Assembly (NCBI GenBank): GCA_964468205.1
Contig: CAYXVG010000049.1
Coordinates: 1 to 55,490, forward strand
DNA length: 55,490 bases
Direction of reading: 5' to 3'
Source of the DNA: CAWELS01 sp964468205
GTDB lineage: Bacteria > Acidobacteriota > Terriglobia > Bryobacterales > Bryobacteraceae
Every line of letters begins with the position of its first letter. Position 1 is the first letter of the stretch. Under the pieces are notes generated by a model. It was not told the origin of the DNA. It was given only the letters and a program-made list of their open reading frames with translations, and ran no database searches. Position numbers and translations under genes: made by a program. Positions 8,993-17,842 of this stretch are shown one piece after another.

Positions 8993-10785
8993 CTAACCGC
9001 GGGCCCGCTCCAGCGCCCGTTTCACCGCCGCCGCCGGCTTTACAATCTCCGCCGCCGACTCGATGGTGATCGTCGGCAGCGCGTCGTGTTCCTCGTGGAT
9101 CCGCGCGCGTAATTCCTCATCAGCATCCTTGCCGCCAAGGTGGGAGTACCCGAAGGAACGCGTGAGCTTCCCGAACAGAAAATCGTTCAGGGCGCAGCCG
9201 CCCGTCCGTTCCAGCCCGTCAATGGAGCTTTGCCAACTGCGGAACAAATGAACCTGGGCAAACGATTGCCCCTGGCAGATGATCTCGTTCAGGCCTTCTC
9301 CGCCAACCGCAAGGCCGTCTCCGATCTCCGCCACCTGGCGCACAAGCCGGTTCATGCCCTCCGTCGACGTCATGTTCTCCACCAGGGAGTTATGCAGGTT
9401 GAAGCTGTTCAAAGTGACGTCCACGAAGACCTCGCGCAGGGAAAGCTGCCGCGCCACATCCCCGATCCGGCCGCACAGCATCGACCGCCACATCGCCAGA
9501 CCCGGGTGAATCTTCACCATCACCTTCTTGTCGCGGTGTTTGGGCCGCATACGGTTGGACTCCGGGACCCCGATGCCGCGCCGGTTCACCCAGCTCCAGC
9601 CCTGCAGCTTCTTCGTTTCGATGTGGCGGTACCCGAAGTCCCGCAAAGCTTCGTAAGCGGGATTGCTGGGGTCAGTCTCGAGCGCGTTGAAGTGCGGCAT
9701 CACATGAAATCCGAGAGCGTGCGCCCGGGCGACGAACTGCTTGCCCTCCTCGCTCGGAGTGTAGGCCGGATAATTCTCATCGTAGGCGTCCCTCCGCCAG
9801 CGCGGGTAGTGGATCAGAACCTTACTCGGGACGGTTCTTTCGGCCAGCGCTTCGAGGATCTCGATGTCGCCAGGGCACCAGGAAACCGCCATCCGGAGCT
9901 CGTGAATCCATTCCGGGCGCTCCCGCTCCTGGCGGCTGAGCCAGTAGGCCTGCCACAACCAATCCCGGTAGCGTTCCGCGGGGACCTTCCAGTCGCCGTC
10001 ATAGACGCCAATCCGCCAGACGAGCCCGCCCGCGGCCAGGTTGTCATCAATCGGCCCGTAGGCGTCGGTATCAAGGCCAAGCGCGTGTGGCTCTTCCTTG
10101 ACGCCGACCTTCAGGGACTTGTAGCGGTATCGGTTGTCCCGGGTGTGAATCCAACATCCGCCGGTGCGGCTTTGCAGGATCGCGAAACCCGCCTCCCAGC
10201 TACGGGGCCAGTCCCAATGGCTGTCCTTTATCAAGGGGTCGTCCAGGCCCAGCGATACGCCTTGAAAGAAGGGAGCCACCAGTTTGAGATCGGTGCGGAG
10301 CCCGAGGACTTGCCACCGGCAAGAGCGGACACCCGGCCGCGAAGAGTACGCCGACGGCTCTATCAGCAGATCACCCGATTCCGGATCCACCGAGACCGCC
10401 ACCACCCCATCGCCGTTCCAATTGTGAAAACGGACTTCGGCGCGATGATCCGAGACAGCCCGGACCGTCACCTCGCCGNNNNNNNNNNNNNNNNNNNNNN
10501 NNNNNNNNNNNNNNNNNNNNNNNNNNNNNNNNNNNNNNNNNNNNNNNNNNNNNNNNNNNNNNNNNNNNNNNNNNNNNNTCTGCTGCGCAACGACGTCAGG
10601 AAGCCTCTCTCGATTTTCGCTGCGAGCGTTTTCGTCGTGGCGCGAATGACATCGCCATCCACCGTGATCCGCGCGCCGCTATCAGCTCCGGCCGAGACTT
10701 GCGGCCCGGGCATCCCGGCCGCGCCCGCGGCGATACCGGCGCCCTGCAGCAACCGCCGGCGGGAGAGCCGGTGTGTCTCCTTCAT
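8993..10785 (-). CDS. Tat-exported DUF6259-like glycoside-hydrolase-type protein (split by gap)
   Basis: One gene interrupted by the N run. The 5' part, from the ATG at 10785 (SD AAAGGAGC), encodes a twin-arginine signal (MKETHRLSRRRLLQGAGIAA). The 3' part (10477 to 8993) encodes about 490 residues with the look of a (beta/alpha)8 carbohydrate enzyme: SYSSRPGV-type strands, then WIHELRMAVSWCPGD, KVLIHYPRWRRDAYDENYPA, LGFHVMPHFNALETDPSN, EVFVDVTLNSFN and GGEGLNEI. FVDVTL and GGEGLNE hold acidic residues where barrel enzymes place catalytic ones. The assignment to DUF6259 is tentative. The two halves are out of frame only because the N count is arbitrary. It is convergent with the UpxY-like gene and divergent from the GH-A lipoprotein gene, in a carbohydrate-processing block. 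Confidence 0.65.
10478..10578. other. Assembly gap (run of N)
   Basis: About 100 N bases join two contigs within the Tat-exported DUF6259-like gene. The true length is unknown, and the apparent frame break in that gene is explained by the gap. Confidence 0.97.
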
Positions 10786-10943
10786 TGTGTTGCTCCTTTC
10801 ACCTGGCGCAAGTTTGTATTCGTTGCGCCCGGATCTCACATCACTCTAACCGCGATCAGGACCGCGGACAACCGTGGCCCCGAACGAGGGAACCCGGCGC
10901 ATGTCCGTTGCTATATACTTGCGAGTGCCCAAGGAGTTTACCG

Positions 10944-12812
10944 ATGTATCGAAGCTACACTGCACTAATCGCGCTACTGCTCTTCGCCGCCGCCTGCGGT
11001 AGAGAAGAAGCGCGCCTGATCACGTTCGAGGGAGAGACATCCGAGCACAAGTTCGCCCTGGCCGAACTTGACCCGAACCTGCCGAGTGATTGGACGAACT
11101 ACGAGTACCTCGTCCTCGAAATGCGGGCATCCTCGCCCCAGCGGTTCTATCTCAACCTTTACAGCGGTGACGGGATGCAGCAGCGGCGCATCCATCCGCT
11201 GGCCAACGCCTGGATTCGCGCCGCCGTCCCGCTCGAATACTTCCGGCGGCCGAACCGCGAAGGACACGACCTGGCTTCAGTCGGAAAGGTGCCGCGCAAC
11301 TCGTTTTGGGTGAGCACCGGTGGCAAATACGGGCCGGTGGATACGATTGACGCGATCGGGTTCACCATGGAGAAACCGCTCGATACGCCGACGCTCGAGC
11401 TCCGCTCGGCCGCCTTGGCTACGGAAGATCCGGGCTCCGAGGTGATTGAGCCGAAGCCGCTGGTGGACAGGTTCGGGCAGTGGATTCCGGTGGATTGGCC
11501 GCGCAAGATTCACAGCCTCGAGCAGTTGGAAGCGGAGTGGGCCGCGGAGGAGCAATCGTTAGCCCCCGGCGAATACAACTACTGCAAGTACGGAGGCTAC
11601 GAGGGGACCAGCGCGAAGGCGACGGGCTTCTTCCGGGTGGAACAGGTAGACGGCAAATGGTGGTTTGTGGACCCGGACGGCCACCTTTTCTTCTCGACCT
11701 GCTCGACCGGAATGCACAGCACTCACTCGCTGGCGCGCGTCGAGGGTCGCGAGAGCTATTACGAAGAACTGCCCCCGGCCGAGCTTGCGTCTTCGAGAGA
11801 CGGCCGGACCATCACGGCCGGCTTCTACCGGTGGAACCTGCTCCGGCGCTTCAGCGGGGACTGGGATTCGAAGTGGATGGATCTGGCATTCCGGCGAATG
11901 GACGCCTGGGGATTGAACACCATCGGGAATTGGAGCGATCCGAAGCTGTGGGACGCCGGCCGGAAACCTTACGTCGTGAACCTCAGCGGCTGGGGCATGA
12001 GGACCGGCTACCTCGGCATGCCGGACGTGTATGCCGAGGACTGGCCGCAAATGGTGGATAAGGCCGCCGAACAGCAGTGCGCCCCCCGGAAGAACGACCC
12101 GTTTCTGCTCGGCTACTTCGTCGCCAACGAGCCGCCGTGGCCGGGACGGGAGTCGCTCGTGGTCGACACGATTCTCGACGGAAGGCCGAGCGCCATTCAG
12201 GCCGAAGCGAGAAAGTTCCTGGCCGGAGAAGACACTCCGGAACGGCGCCGCGCGTTTATCTATAGGGCGTTCGAGCGATACCTCGAGGTAATCAACGCGG
12301 CCATCAAGAAGCACGACCCGAACCACCTCAATCTGGGGCTCCGGTTCGGTGGGCATGCGCCGCCGGACGAGATGCTCGAGCTCACACGCAGCTTCGACGT
12401 CTACAGCATGAACTCTTACGCCTTTGCCGTGAACCCGGAGGTTCTGAAGAAGGTGTACGAGGTGACTGGACGGCCGATCATTATCGGCGAGTTTCACTTC
12501 GGCGTGCCGGCCAACGGGCTCGCCGCGGGACTCGTGCAGGTGCGCAGTGAAGCCGAACGCGGCGTGGCCTATCGCTACTATGTAGAGCAGGCCGCGTCCT
12601 TCCCGGCGCTCATCGGCACGAGCTGGTTCCAGTGGATCGACCAGCCGGTTACCGGCCGCTATGACGGCGAGAACTACAACATCGGCCTCGTCGACGTCAC
12701 GGACCGCCCCTACAAGGAATTGCTGCAGGCGGCCATGGAGACTCACAAGAATCTGCACGCCGTGCATTCGGGCAAGGCGGCGCCATTCTCGCAGAAGGCG
12801 CAGGCCCAGTAA
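10944..12812 (+). CDS. Lipoprotein glycoside hydrolase, clan GH-A (GH50/agarase-like)
   Basis: 622 residues from the ATG at 10944 with AAGGAG at 10931-10936. The signal peptide ends in a lipobox (LLFAAACG), so it is probably a membrane-anchored exoenzyme. An N-terminal beta-sandwich carbohydrate-binding-like region (LVLEMRASSPQRFYLNLYSG) covers residues 20-180. The catalytic barrel starts about residue 235 (KWWFVDPDGHLFFSTC). The pair VANEPP (about residue 394, proposed acid/base Glu) and IIIGEFHFG (about residue 515, proposed nucleophile Glu) is the clan GH-A arrangement. The C-terminal TGRYDGENYNIGLVDVTDRP is typical of GH50-type agarases. The actual polymer is not proven. An extended -10 (TGCTATATA) lies at about 10909-10917. 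Confidence 0.75.
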   Translation: MYRSYTALIALLLFAAACGREEARLITFEGETSEHKFALAELDPNLPSDWTNYEYLVLEMRASSPQRFYLNLYSGDGMQQRRIHPLANAWIRAAVPLEYFRRPNREGHDLASVGKVPRNSFWVSTGGKYGPVDTIDAIGFTMEKPLDTPTLELRSAALATEDPGSEVIEPKPLVDRFGQWIPVDWPRKIHSLEQLEAEWAAEEQSLAPGEYNYCKYGGYEGTSAKATGFFRVEQVDGKWWFVDPDGHLFFSTCSTGMHSTHSLARVEGRESYYEELPPAELASSRDGRTITAGFYRWNLLRRFSGDWDSKWMDLAFRRMDAWGLNTIGNWSDPKLWDAGRKPYVVNLSGWGMRTGYLGMPDVYAEDWPQMVDKAAEQQCAPRKNDPFLLGYFVANEPPWPGRESLVVDTILDGRPSAIQAEARKFLAGEDTPERRRAFIYRAFERYLEVINAAIKKHDPNHLNLGLRFGGHAPPDEMLELTRSFDVYSMNSYAFAVNPEVLKKVYEVTGRPIIIGEFHFGVPANGLAAGLVQVRSEAERGVAYRYYVEQAASFPALIGTSWFQWIDQPVTGRYDGENYNIGLVDVTDRPYKELLQAAMETHKNLHAVHSGKAAPFSQKAQAQ

Positions 12813-12816
12813 CGCG

Positions 12817-14073
12817 CTACCCGCGGGCGGCTTCTTCCAGGGTCTCGAAGAATAGGTCGAGATCCGCGGGGCGGGTGTGGATGTGGGTGGAGATGCGGAG
12901 CGGGTTGGCTTTCGTGGTCCAGATTTTGCGCTCGTCGCAGAGGGCCCAGAGCCGCTTCGGGTCTTCGATCTTCAGGCGCACGGTGACCATCGCCGCGTAA
13001 AGACGGCCGTCGTCCGGAGTGAGGCTCTCGAGATACGGTACGACACGGACACGCGCCAGCGTCTGGCGGGCCAGTTCGTGCGTCCGCTGGTAGATGCGGC
13101 CCGGACCGATGTCGCGGGCGAAGCGGACTCCGGCCATCATTCCTTCGAAGATGGCACGGTTATTGGTACCCACCCGCATGAAACGCGCCGCTTTCAGCTC
13201 CTTCTGATCCCAGGCCCCGGTGACGACGATGGGAAAGTGCTCGTCCAGGCGTTCTTCCCGGATGTACAGGAGCCCGCAGCCGGCCGGCGCGAAGAGCCAC
13301 TTGTGCGGGCTACCGGCGAAGTAGTCGCAGTTCAGATCGGAGATGCGGAAATCGATCTGGCCATTCATGTGGGCGCCGTCGACCACGGTGATCACGCCTT
13401 TCGCCCGGGCCGCGTCGCAGATCTCGCGGATCGGCATCACCAACCCCGTGTTCGTCGTGATGCCGCTGAAGCTGAGCGCCCGGGTGCGCGGCCCGATCGC
13501 GGCGATGAGCCGGTCTGTCAATTGACCGGCGTTTTCGGGCGGGATCGGCAGTTCGACCACCCGGACCTTAATTCCGTCGCGAGCCTGCCGCAATTCCCAC
13601 GGACAGCGGCCGCTCGGATGTTCCTGGTCCGTGATGATCACCTCGTCGCCGGCCCGCAGGGGCATGCCACCCGCGATGACCGACATTGCCTCCGTCGCAT
13701 TGTGGGTGAAAGCGAGTTCCTCTTTCTTGCAGCCGGTGAACGCGGCGACCGCCTCGCGGTGTTCGTCGAGGGTCTCATAACCCCATCGCGGATACTCGTC
13801 CATGAGCAGGGCCGCCGAGCGTTCCAGGTAGCCGGCAACGGCCCGCAGGACGGGTTTTGGAGCCACTCCAAGACTGCCATTGTTGAGGAACGCGCGCCAG
13901 CCGGGCAGGGCAAACTGCTGCTCCCGGAGCTTGGCCCAGTAACGTTCCGGGTTTTTCCGGAACAAGGTATCGCCCGGAAGAGTTCGCGAATCCGGGGCGG
14001 CCGCTCCTGCCGGCAGGCCGAACAGCGCCGCCGCTCCGGATAGGGCCATCGCTTGGCGCCGGTTCATCTCCAT
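12817..14073 (-). CDS. Exported PLP-dependent aminotransferase class V-fold enzyme
   Basis: 418 residues with a Tat-type signal (MEMNRRQAMALSGAAALFG). The fold-type-I PLP core resembles isopenicillin-N epimerase/cysteine desulphurase-like enzymes: FLNNGSLGVAPKPVL near residue 60, THNATEAM for phosphate binding, GVITVVDGAHMNGQIDF with the Asp that contacts the pyridine nitrogen, and FAGSPHKWLFAPAGCG with the Schiff-base Lys near residue 257. Start: ATG at 14073 with GAGGAC upstream. The reaction (epimerase, lyase or desulphurase) cannot be told. It is followed at 14109 by the co-oriented ThuA gene, whose stop lies 35 bp upstream of this start, so the two may be cotranscribed (ThuA first). Confidence 0.85.
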   Translation of the reverse strand: MEMNRRQAMALSGAAALFGLPAGAAAPDSRTLPGDTLFRKNPERYWAKLREQQFALPGWRAFLNNGSLGVAPKPVLRAVAGYLERSAALLMDEYPRWGYETLDEHREAVAAFTGCKKEELAFTHNATEAMSVIAGGMPLRAGDEVIITDQEHPSGRCPWELRQARDGIKVRVVELPIPPENAGQLTDRLIAAIGPRTRALSFSGITTNTGLVMPIREICDAARAKGVITVVDGAHMNGQIDFRISDLNCDYFAGSPHKWLFAPAGCGLLYIREERLDEHFPIVVTGAWDQKELKAARFMRVGTNNRAIFEGMMAGVRFARDIGPGRIYQRTHELARQTLARVRVVPYLESLTPDDGRLYAAMVTVRLKIEDPKRLWALCDERKIWTTKANPLRISTHIHTRPADLDLFFETLEEAARG

Positions 14074-14108
14074 GGTGTCCTCGCAGTCTCGCGAATCCGC
14101 CGCACCCC

Positions 14109-14819
14109 TTATTTCCTTCCGGCCGCCCAGAGGATCGTGTTTCGCACCAGCCGCTGGTAGCTCTCATTCAGGTGCGCTTCGCGTCCGTGCCCCAACTCGA
14201 TCGACACCACGCGTGACTTCTCGTAAGGGCTGATCCACACCAGCGGTCCGTCGCTGGTCGGCTCATCCGTCTTGAGCAGCACCTCGACATCGGGAGAGAA
14301 CCACATCCCCTTGTAGGTTTCGTCGTGAATCTCGAACCTGCCGATTCCATCGACGATCGGATGCTCGTTCACTGGGTACGCCACAAAATCGACCCCGTGC
14401 TTCCAGGTGGTCTCCCAGACAAGCGGGTTCCGCTGTTTGGCGATCCAGCGCGCGCCGACGACTTCCTCGTACCACCATCGCCAGTTGCTGTAGTCGACCA
14501 GGGCGTGGTGAAGCAGCACGATCCCCTTCCCTCCCTCGACAAACGGGACGAGGTTCTTCTTCTCTTCCTCGGTGATCTCCTGCATGGAGTCATAGAGCAC
14601 GAGCACGTCATAGCGCGGCCGGAGGTCGCCCCGGCGGTAGGGTTTGGGGTGGGGATCCACAGTCGCCTTGATCTCCGGATGACCTTCAAACAGGGTGTAG
14701 AACGATGTGTCGTAGGTGTGCCCGCCGGTCACCACCAACACCCGGACCGGACCAGCCGCCATGGCCGCCACCGGGACAATCAACAACAGAATCGCCAAGA
14801 ATCTCAAACTTCGCATCAT
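14109..14819 (-). CDS. ThuA-domain protein (trehalose-utilisation-like)
   Basis: About 236 residues; start at one of two adjacent ATG codons (14819 or 14816), with AGGTGG upstream. A signal peptide (FLAILLLIVPVAAMAAG) is followed by the ThuA class-I-amidotransferase-like fold: VRVLVVTGGHTYD, YDVLVLYDS, LVPFVEGGKGIVLLHHALVD, NEHPIVDGIGRFEIHDETY, and GREAHLNESYQRLVRNTILW at the end. ThuA-type domains are widespread in secreted carbohydrate-related proteins of planctomycetes and acidobacteria; ThuA itself takes part in trehalose-like disaccharide catabolism, but this exported version need not. It belongs to the carbohydrate block and probably precedes the PLP enzyme in one transcript. Confidence 0.85.
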   Translation of the reverse strand: MMRSLRFLAILLLIVPVAAMAAGPVRVLVVTGGHTYDTSFYTLFEGHPEIKATVDPHPKPYRRGDLRPRYDVLVLYDSMQEITEEEKKNLVPFVEGGKGIVLLHHALVDYSNWRWWYEEVVGARWIAKQRNPLVWETTWKHGVDFVAYPVNEHPIVDGIGRFEIHDETYKGMWFSPDVEVLLKTDEPTSDGPLVWISPYEKSRVVSIELGHGREAHLNESYQRLVRNTILWAAGRK

Positions 14820-15073
14820 TGGCTTCCACCTTTTGAGTAGAACAAACGAACCCATGTTATCGAATTCCCCGCTTCAGGCGGTCTCCGGGCGGCCCGTGAT
14901 AGCGAGCAGCTTGGACCGCAGTTCGCGGCGTCCGGGCCGGCACAACCGGCGCCGGCCGGGCGATCAACGAATGGGCGCGGGCTGTGCCCGTCAAGCGCCG
15001 TCTCGAAAATCCGGCCGATGCGGCCGTCAGTTTCCAGGAACATTCGCCCCGGCCGCCCGTACCATCAAGTGAG

Positions 15074-15385
15074 ATGGAAATCGGATTCGGACTCTGGCTT
15101 GTGTTTGCCATCGCCACCGCGTTGGTCGCCAACTCGCGCGGGGCAGGCGGCTGCCTGTGGCTTGTCGTCGGATTCGTGCTCGGACCTGTCGGCCTGGTGC
15201 TGGCCGTGATCCTCGCCAAGCCAAGCGGCCGATGCCCCTTCTGCCGCGAAGCGATCGATCCGAAGGCCACCCGCTGCCCGCACTGCCAGGGCGTCATCAA
15301 GAATTCCGGCGGCTTCTGCCGCAAGTGCGGCGCCACGCTTCCCGCCGGCGCCACCTTCTGCGCCTCCTGCGGCGCCCGCGCCTGA
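15074..15385 (+). CDS. Small membrane protein with double zinc ribbon
   Basis: 103 residues from the ATG at 15074 (MEIGFGLWLVFAIATALV). Two hydrophobic helices at about residues 3-18 and 25-47 are followed by two zinc-ribbon knuckle pairs, CPFC/CPHC and CRKC/CASC, in the C-terminal half. The topology suggests a membrane-anchored cytoplasmic zinc ribbon. The ribosome site is weak (AAGTGAG adjacent). The in-frame GTG/ATG further up would add non-conserved residues and is rejected. Function unknown; the next gene starts 30 bp later on the same strand. Confidence 0.7.
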   Translation: MEIGFGLWLVFAIATALVANSRGAGGCLWLVVGFVLGPVGLVLAVILAKPSGRCPFCREAIDPKATRCPHCQGVIKNSGGFCRKCGATLPAGATFCASCGARA

Positions 15386-15415
15386 TGCGGCGACGCACTG
15401 TATTATGCTGTCTGC

Positions 15416-16816
15416 ATGGCCGTACCAGTTCATCTGCACCGCGGCAATCAGCGTTACCTGGTTTTCCGCGAGAAGCCGACCATTTTTGTCACCTCCGCCG
15501 AACACTATGGCGCCGTGATCAATCTGGACTTCGACTACCGGAAGTACCTCGCCGCCCTCGCGCGCGATGGAATGAACTACACCCGCATCTTCACCGGCTC
15601 TTATGTCGAGATTCCGGGCAGCTTCGGCATCAAGCGCAACACCCTGGCTCCCGCCCCAGGCCGCTTCCTGCCGCCCTGGGCCCGTAGCGGCGAACCCGGC
15701 TACCGCGGCGGCGGCAACAAGTTCGACCTGGACCGCTGGAACCCGGCCTACTTCGAACGCCTTCGCGATTTCCTCGGCGAAGCCTCGCGCCACGGCATTC
15801 TCGTCGAGGTCACGTTCTTCTCCTCGCACTACCGCGAGGAGCACTGGCTCCACAGCCCGTTCCACCCGGACAACAACGTCAACGGCGCCACCGCTCTCGA
15901 CGACTACAAGAAGATCAACACCCTCGATAACGGCAATATCACGGCCCGCCAGGAGGCCATGGTCCGAAAGATCGTGGCCGAGTTGAACGAGTTCGACAAC
16001 CTCATCTACGAGTTCCAAAACGAACCGTGGGCGGACCGCACCGTGCCTGTCCTGCCCATCAACCCCTACCTCGAACAGAAGTGGCCCAACTCGGCCGACC
16101 TGGGCGACGCCGCTTCCATCGAGTGGCAGAAGAAGGTAGCGTGGTGGATCACCGACGAAGAGGCCGGAACCATCCGCCCTCACGCCATCGCCCAGAACGT
16201 CTGCAACTTTCGCTACCCCGTGCCACTGGACCACCTGGTGCAAAGCGCCTCCATCGTCAACTTTCACTACGCCTACCCGGAGGCGGTGCAATGGAACGCC
16301 GGACTCAATTGCGCGATCTCTTACGATGAGTCGGGCTTCCTGGGCAACTCCGACGCAGCCTACCGCAAGCAAGCGTGGAACTTCCTGCTCGCCGGCGGAG
16401 GCGTCTTCAACAACCTCGACTACTCCTTCACTCCCGGCCACGAAGATGGCGCTGACACGGAGCCGAACGGACCGGGCGGCGGCAGCCCGGCGCTCCGGCG
16501 GCAACTGCGCATCCTGCGCGAGTTTCTCGAATCGTTGCCCTTCCTCGAGATGAGGCCGGACATCGACACCGTGGTCCGCTGCCCGGGCGCGATCCCCCGT
16601 GTCTTCTCCAAGCGTGGAGAGGCTTACGCCATTTACGTGACCGGCGATGGACCGGTTCATCTGATCCTCGACCTCCCGGCGCGCCGGTATACCGCTGAAT
16701 GGATCGATACGAAGAACGGCGGCGTTGACGGGCAGACGGCCTTCGACCATCCCGGTGGCGACGCCGCTCTCAAAAGTCCGGCGTTCTCCGAGGACATCGC
16801 CCTGAAGATCACCTGA
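15416..16816 (+). CDS. Cellulase-like glycoside hydrolase, clan GH-A
   Basis: 466 residues with no signal peptide (starts MAVPVHLHRGNQRYLVF), so probably cytoplasmic. The TIM-barrel features are: YLAALARDGMNYTRIFTGSY, EASRHGILVEVTFFSSHY, NLIYEFQNEPWAD with the proposed acid/base Glu near residue 202, HYAYPEAV on strand 6, and AISYDESGF with the proposed nucleophile Glu near residue 304. The C-terminal part (EAYAIYVTGDGPVHLILDLP) looks like an accessory beta domain typical of GH5/GH140-like or DUF4038-like families. It may act on imported oligosaccharides released by the exported hydrolases encoded nearby. Substrate unknown. Confidence 0.75.
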   Translation: MAVPVHLHRGNQRYLVFREKPTIFVTSAEHYGAVINLDFDYRKYLAALARDGMNYTRIFTGSYVEIPGSFGIKRNTLAPAPGRFLPPWARSGEPGYRGGGNKFDLDRWNPAYFERLRDFLGEASRHGILVEVTFFSSHYREEHWLHSPFHPDNNVNGATALDDYKKINTLDNGNITARQEAMVRKIVAELNEFDNLIYEFQNEPWADRTVPVLPINPYLEQKWPNSADLGDAASIEWQKKVAWWITDEEAGTIRPHAIAQNVCNFRYPVPLDHLVQSASIVNFHYAYPEAVQWNAGLNCAISYDESGFLGNSDAAYRKQAWNFLLAGGGVFNNLDYSFTPGHEDGADTEPNGPGGGSPALRRQLRILREFLESLPFLEMRPDIDTVVRCPGAIPRVFSKRGEAYAIYVTGDGPVHLILDLPARRYTAEWIDTKNGGVDGQTAFDHPGGDAALKSPAFSEDIALKIT

Positions 16817-16897
16817 CGCAGTCCGGGCGGGTTCATCCGCCTGCCGCGTTCTTGACTTGGAACCGCGAATAGACCCATAATCCCGGCGAGGCTCCCA

Positions 16898-17821
16898 ATG
16901 TCAAGACTACGTTCCTTGCCGGCTCTCGCTTCGCTTCTGCTGCTTCTCGCAAGCCCTTGCGCCGCCCAACAGCAGCGCCGCCCGCAACCTCCGCCGCCGG
17001 ATCATGCCAACGTCCGCTACGGCCCCCACGAGCGAAACGTCTTCGACCTCTGGCTCGCGAAAGCCGGAAGTCCGGCGCCGCTCGTCATCTACTATCACGG
17101 CGGCGGCTTCCGCGGCGGCGACAAGCGCAGCATCAATGTCGGGTTGCTGAACAGTCTCCGGGAGGCGGGCATCAGCGTCGCGGCCGTCAACTACCGGCTG
17201 TCGGACGCCGCGCCGTATCCGGCCCAGATGCTCGATTCCGCCCGCGCCCTGCAGTTCATTCGGCTCCATGCCGCGGACTACAGGATCGACCCGGCGCGGG
17301 TGGGCGCGTTCGGCGGTTCCGCCGGCTCGGGCATTTCCCAGTGGCTCGCCTACCATGAAGATCTGGCCGACCCGGACTCCTCGGATCCTGTCCTGCGGCA
17401 ATCGACCCGGCTCAGCGCGGTGGCCCCGTTCAACGCACAGTGTTCCTACGATCCCCGCTTCATCATGAAGCTGATGAACACGAACCAGCTCCACGAAGCT
17501 CTGTTTCCGTTCTATGGCCTGAAGAGGCTGGACGACATCAAGAATCCGAAGTTTCACAGACTCTTCGAGGATGCCTCGCCGATCAATCATTTGACCGCGG
17601 ACGACCCGCCGATCCTCGTCTTCTTCAATCAGCGCAACGATCCGCTGCCGCCGAACTCCACGGGCAAGGAACACATTCACCATCCGAAGTTCGGCTCCGC
17701 GCTCAAGGAGAAGGCCGACCGGCTGGGCGTTGAGTGCACGCTTCTGCTTCGTGAAGACCACCCGGACGGGTTTCCCGTCGGGAAGTTCGCCGCATTCTTC
17801 GTGGAGAAGCTGAGGCCCTGA
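16898..17821 (+). CDS. Secreted alpha/beta-hydrolase, BD-FAE/carboxylesterase-like
   Basis: 307 residues with a signal peptide (LPALASLLLLLASPCAAQQ). Oxyanion-hole motif YHGGGFRGGDKRS (about residue 65), nucleophile elbow FGGSAGSG with Ser near residue 139, and catalytic His in REDHPDGF near residue 287; DDPPILVFFNQRND supplies the acidic region. The pattern fits bifunctional acetylxylan/feruloyl-type esterases or the HSL-like group, which remove ester groups from polysaccharides. It lies 81 bp downstream of the GH-A gene on the same strand and may be coexpressed with it. Confidence 0.85.
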   Translation: MSRLRSLPALASLLLLLASPCAAQQQRRPQPPPPDHANVRYGPHERNVFDLWLAKAGSPAPLVIYYHGGGFRGGDKRSINVGLLNSLREAGISVAAVNYRLSDAAPYPAQMLDSARALQFIRLHAADYRIDPARVGAFGGSAGSGISQWLAYHEDLADPDSSDPVLRQSTRLSAVAPFNAQCSYDPRFIMKLMNTNQLHEALFPFYGLKRLDDIKNPKFHRLFEDASPINHLTADDPPILVFFNQRNDPLPPNSTGKEHIHHPKFGSALKEKADRLGVECTLLLREDHPDGFPVGKFAAFFVEKLRP

Positions 17822-17842
17822 TCGAGCGGCCCGGAATCCGGC

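Noticed and set aside
10468..10785. Apparent frameshift in the Tat-exported gene
   Set aside because: The frame change falls at the N run, whose length is arbitrary, so it is not evidence of a pseudogene.
9140..10849. 569-codon plus-strand open frame across the N run
   Set aside because: Antisense to the Tat-exported DUF6259-like gene and bridged by unknown bases.
11559..12767. 402-codon minus-strand open frame
   Set aside because: Antisense to the GH-A lipoprotein gene; no start signal, no motifs.
12877..14043. 388-codon plus-strand open frame
   Set aside because: Antisense to the PLP-enzyme gene that has the Schiff-base Lys motif.
15065..16750. Long minus-strand open frame of 561 codons opposite the cellulase-like gene
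   Set aside because: It is an antisense shadow of a clear GH-A gene in high-GC DNA, with no recognisable domain and Val/Asp/Glu-rich composition typical of such shadows.
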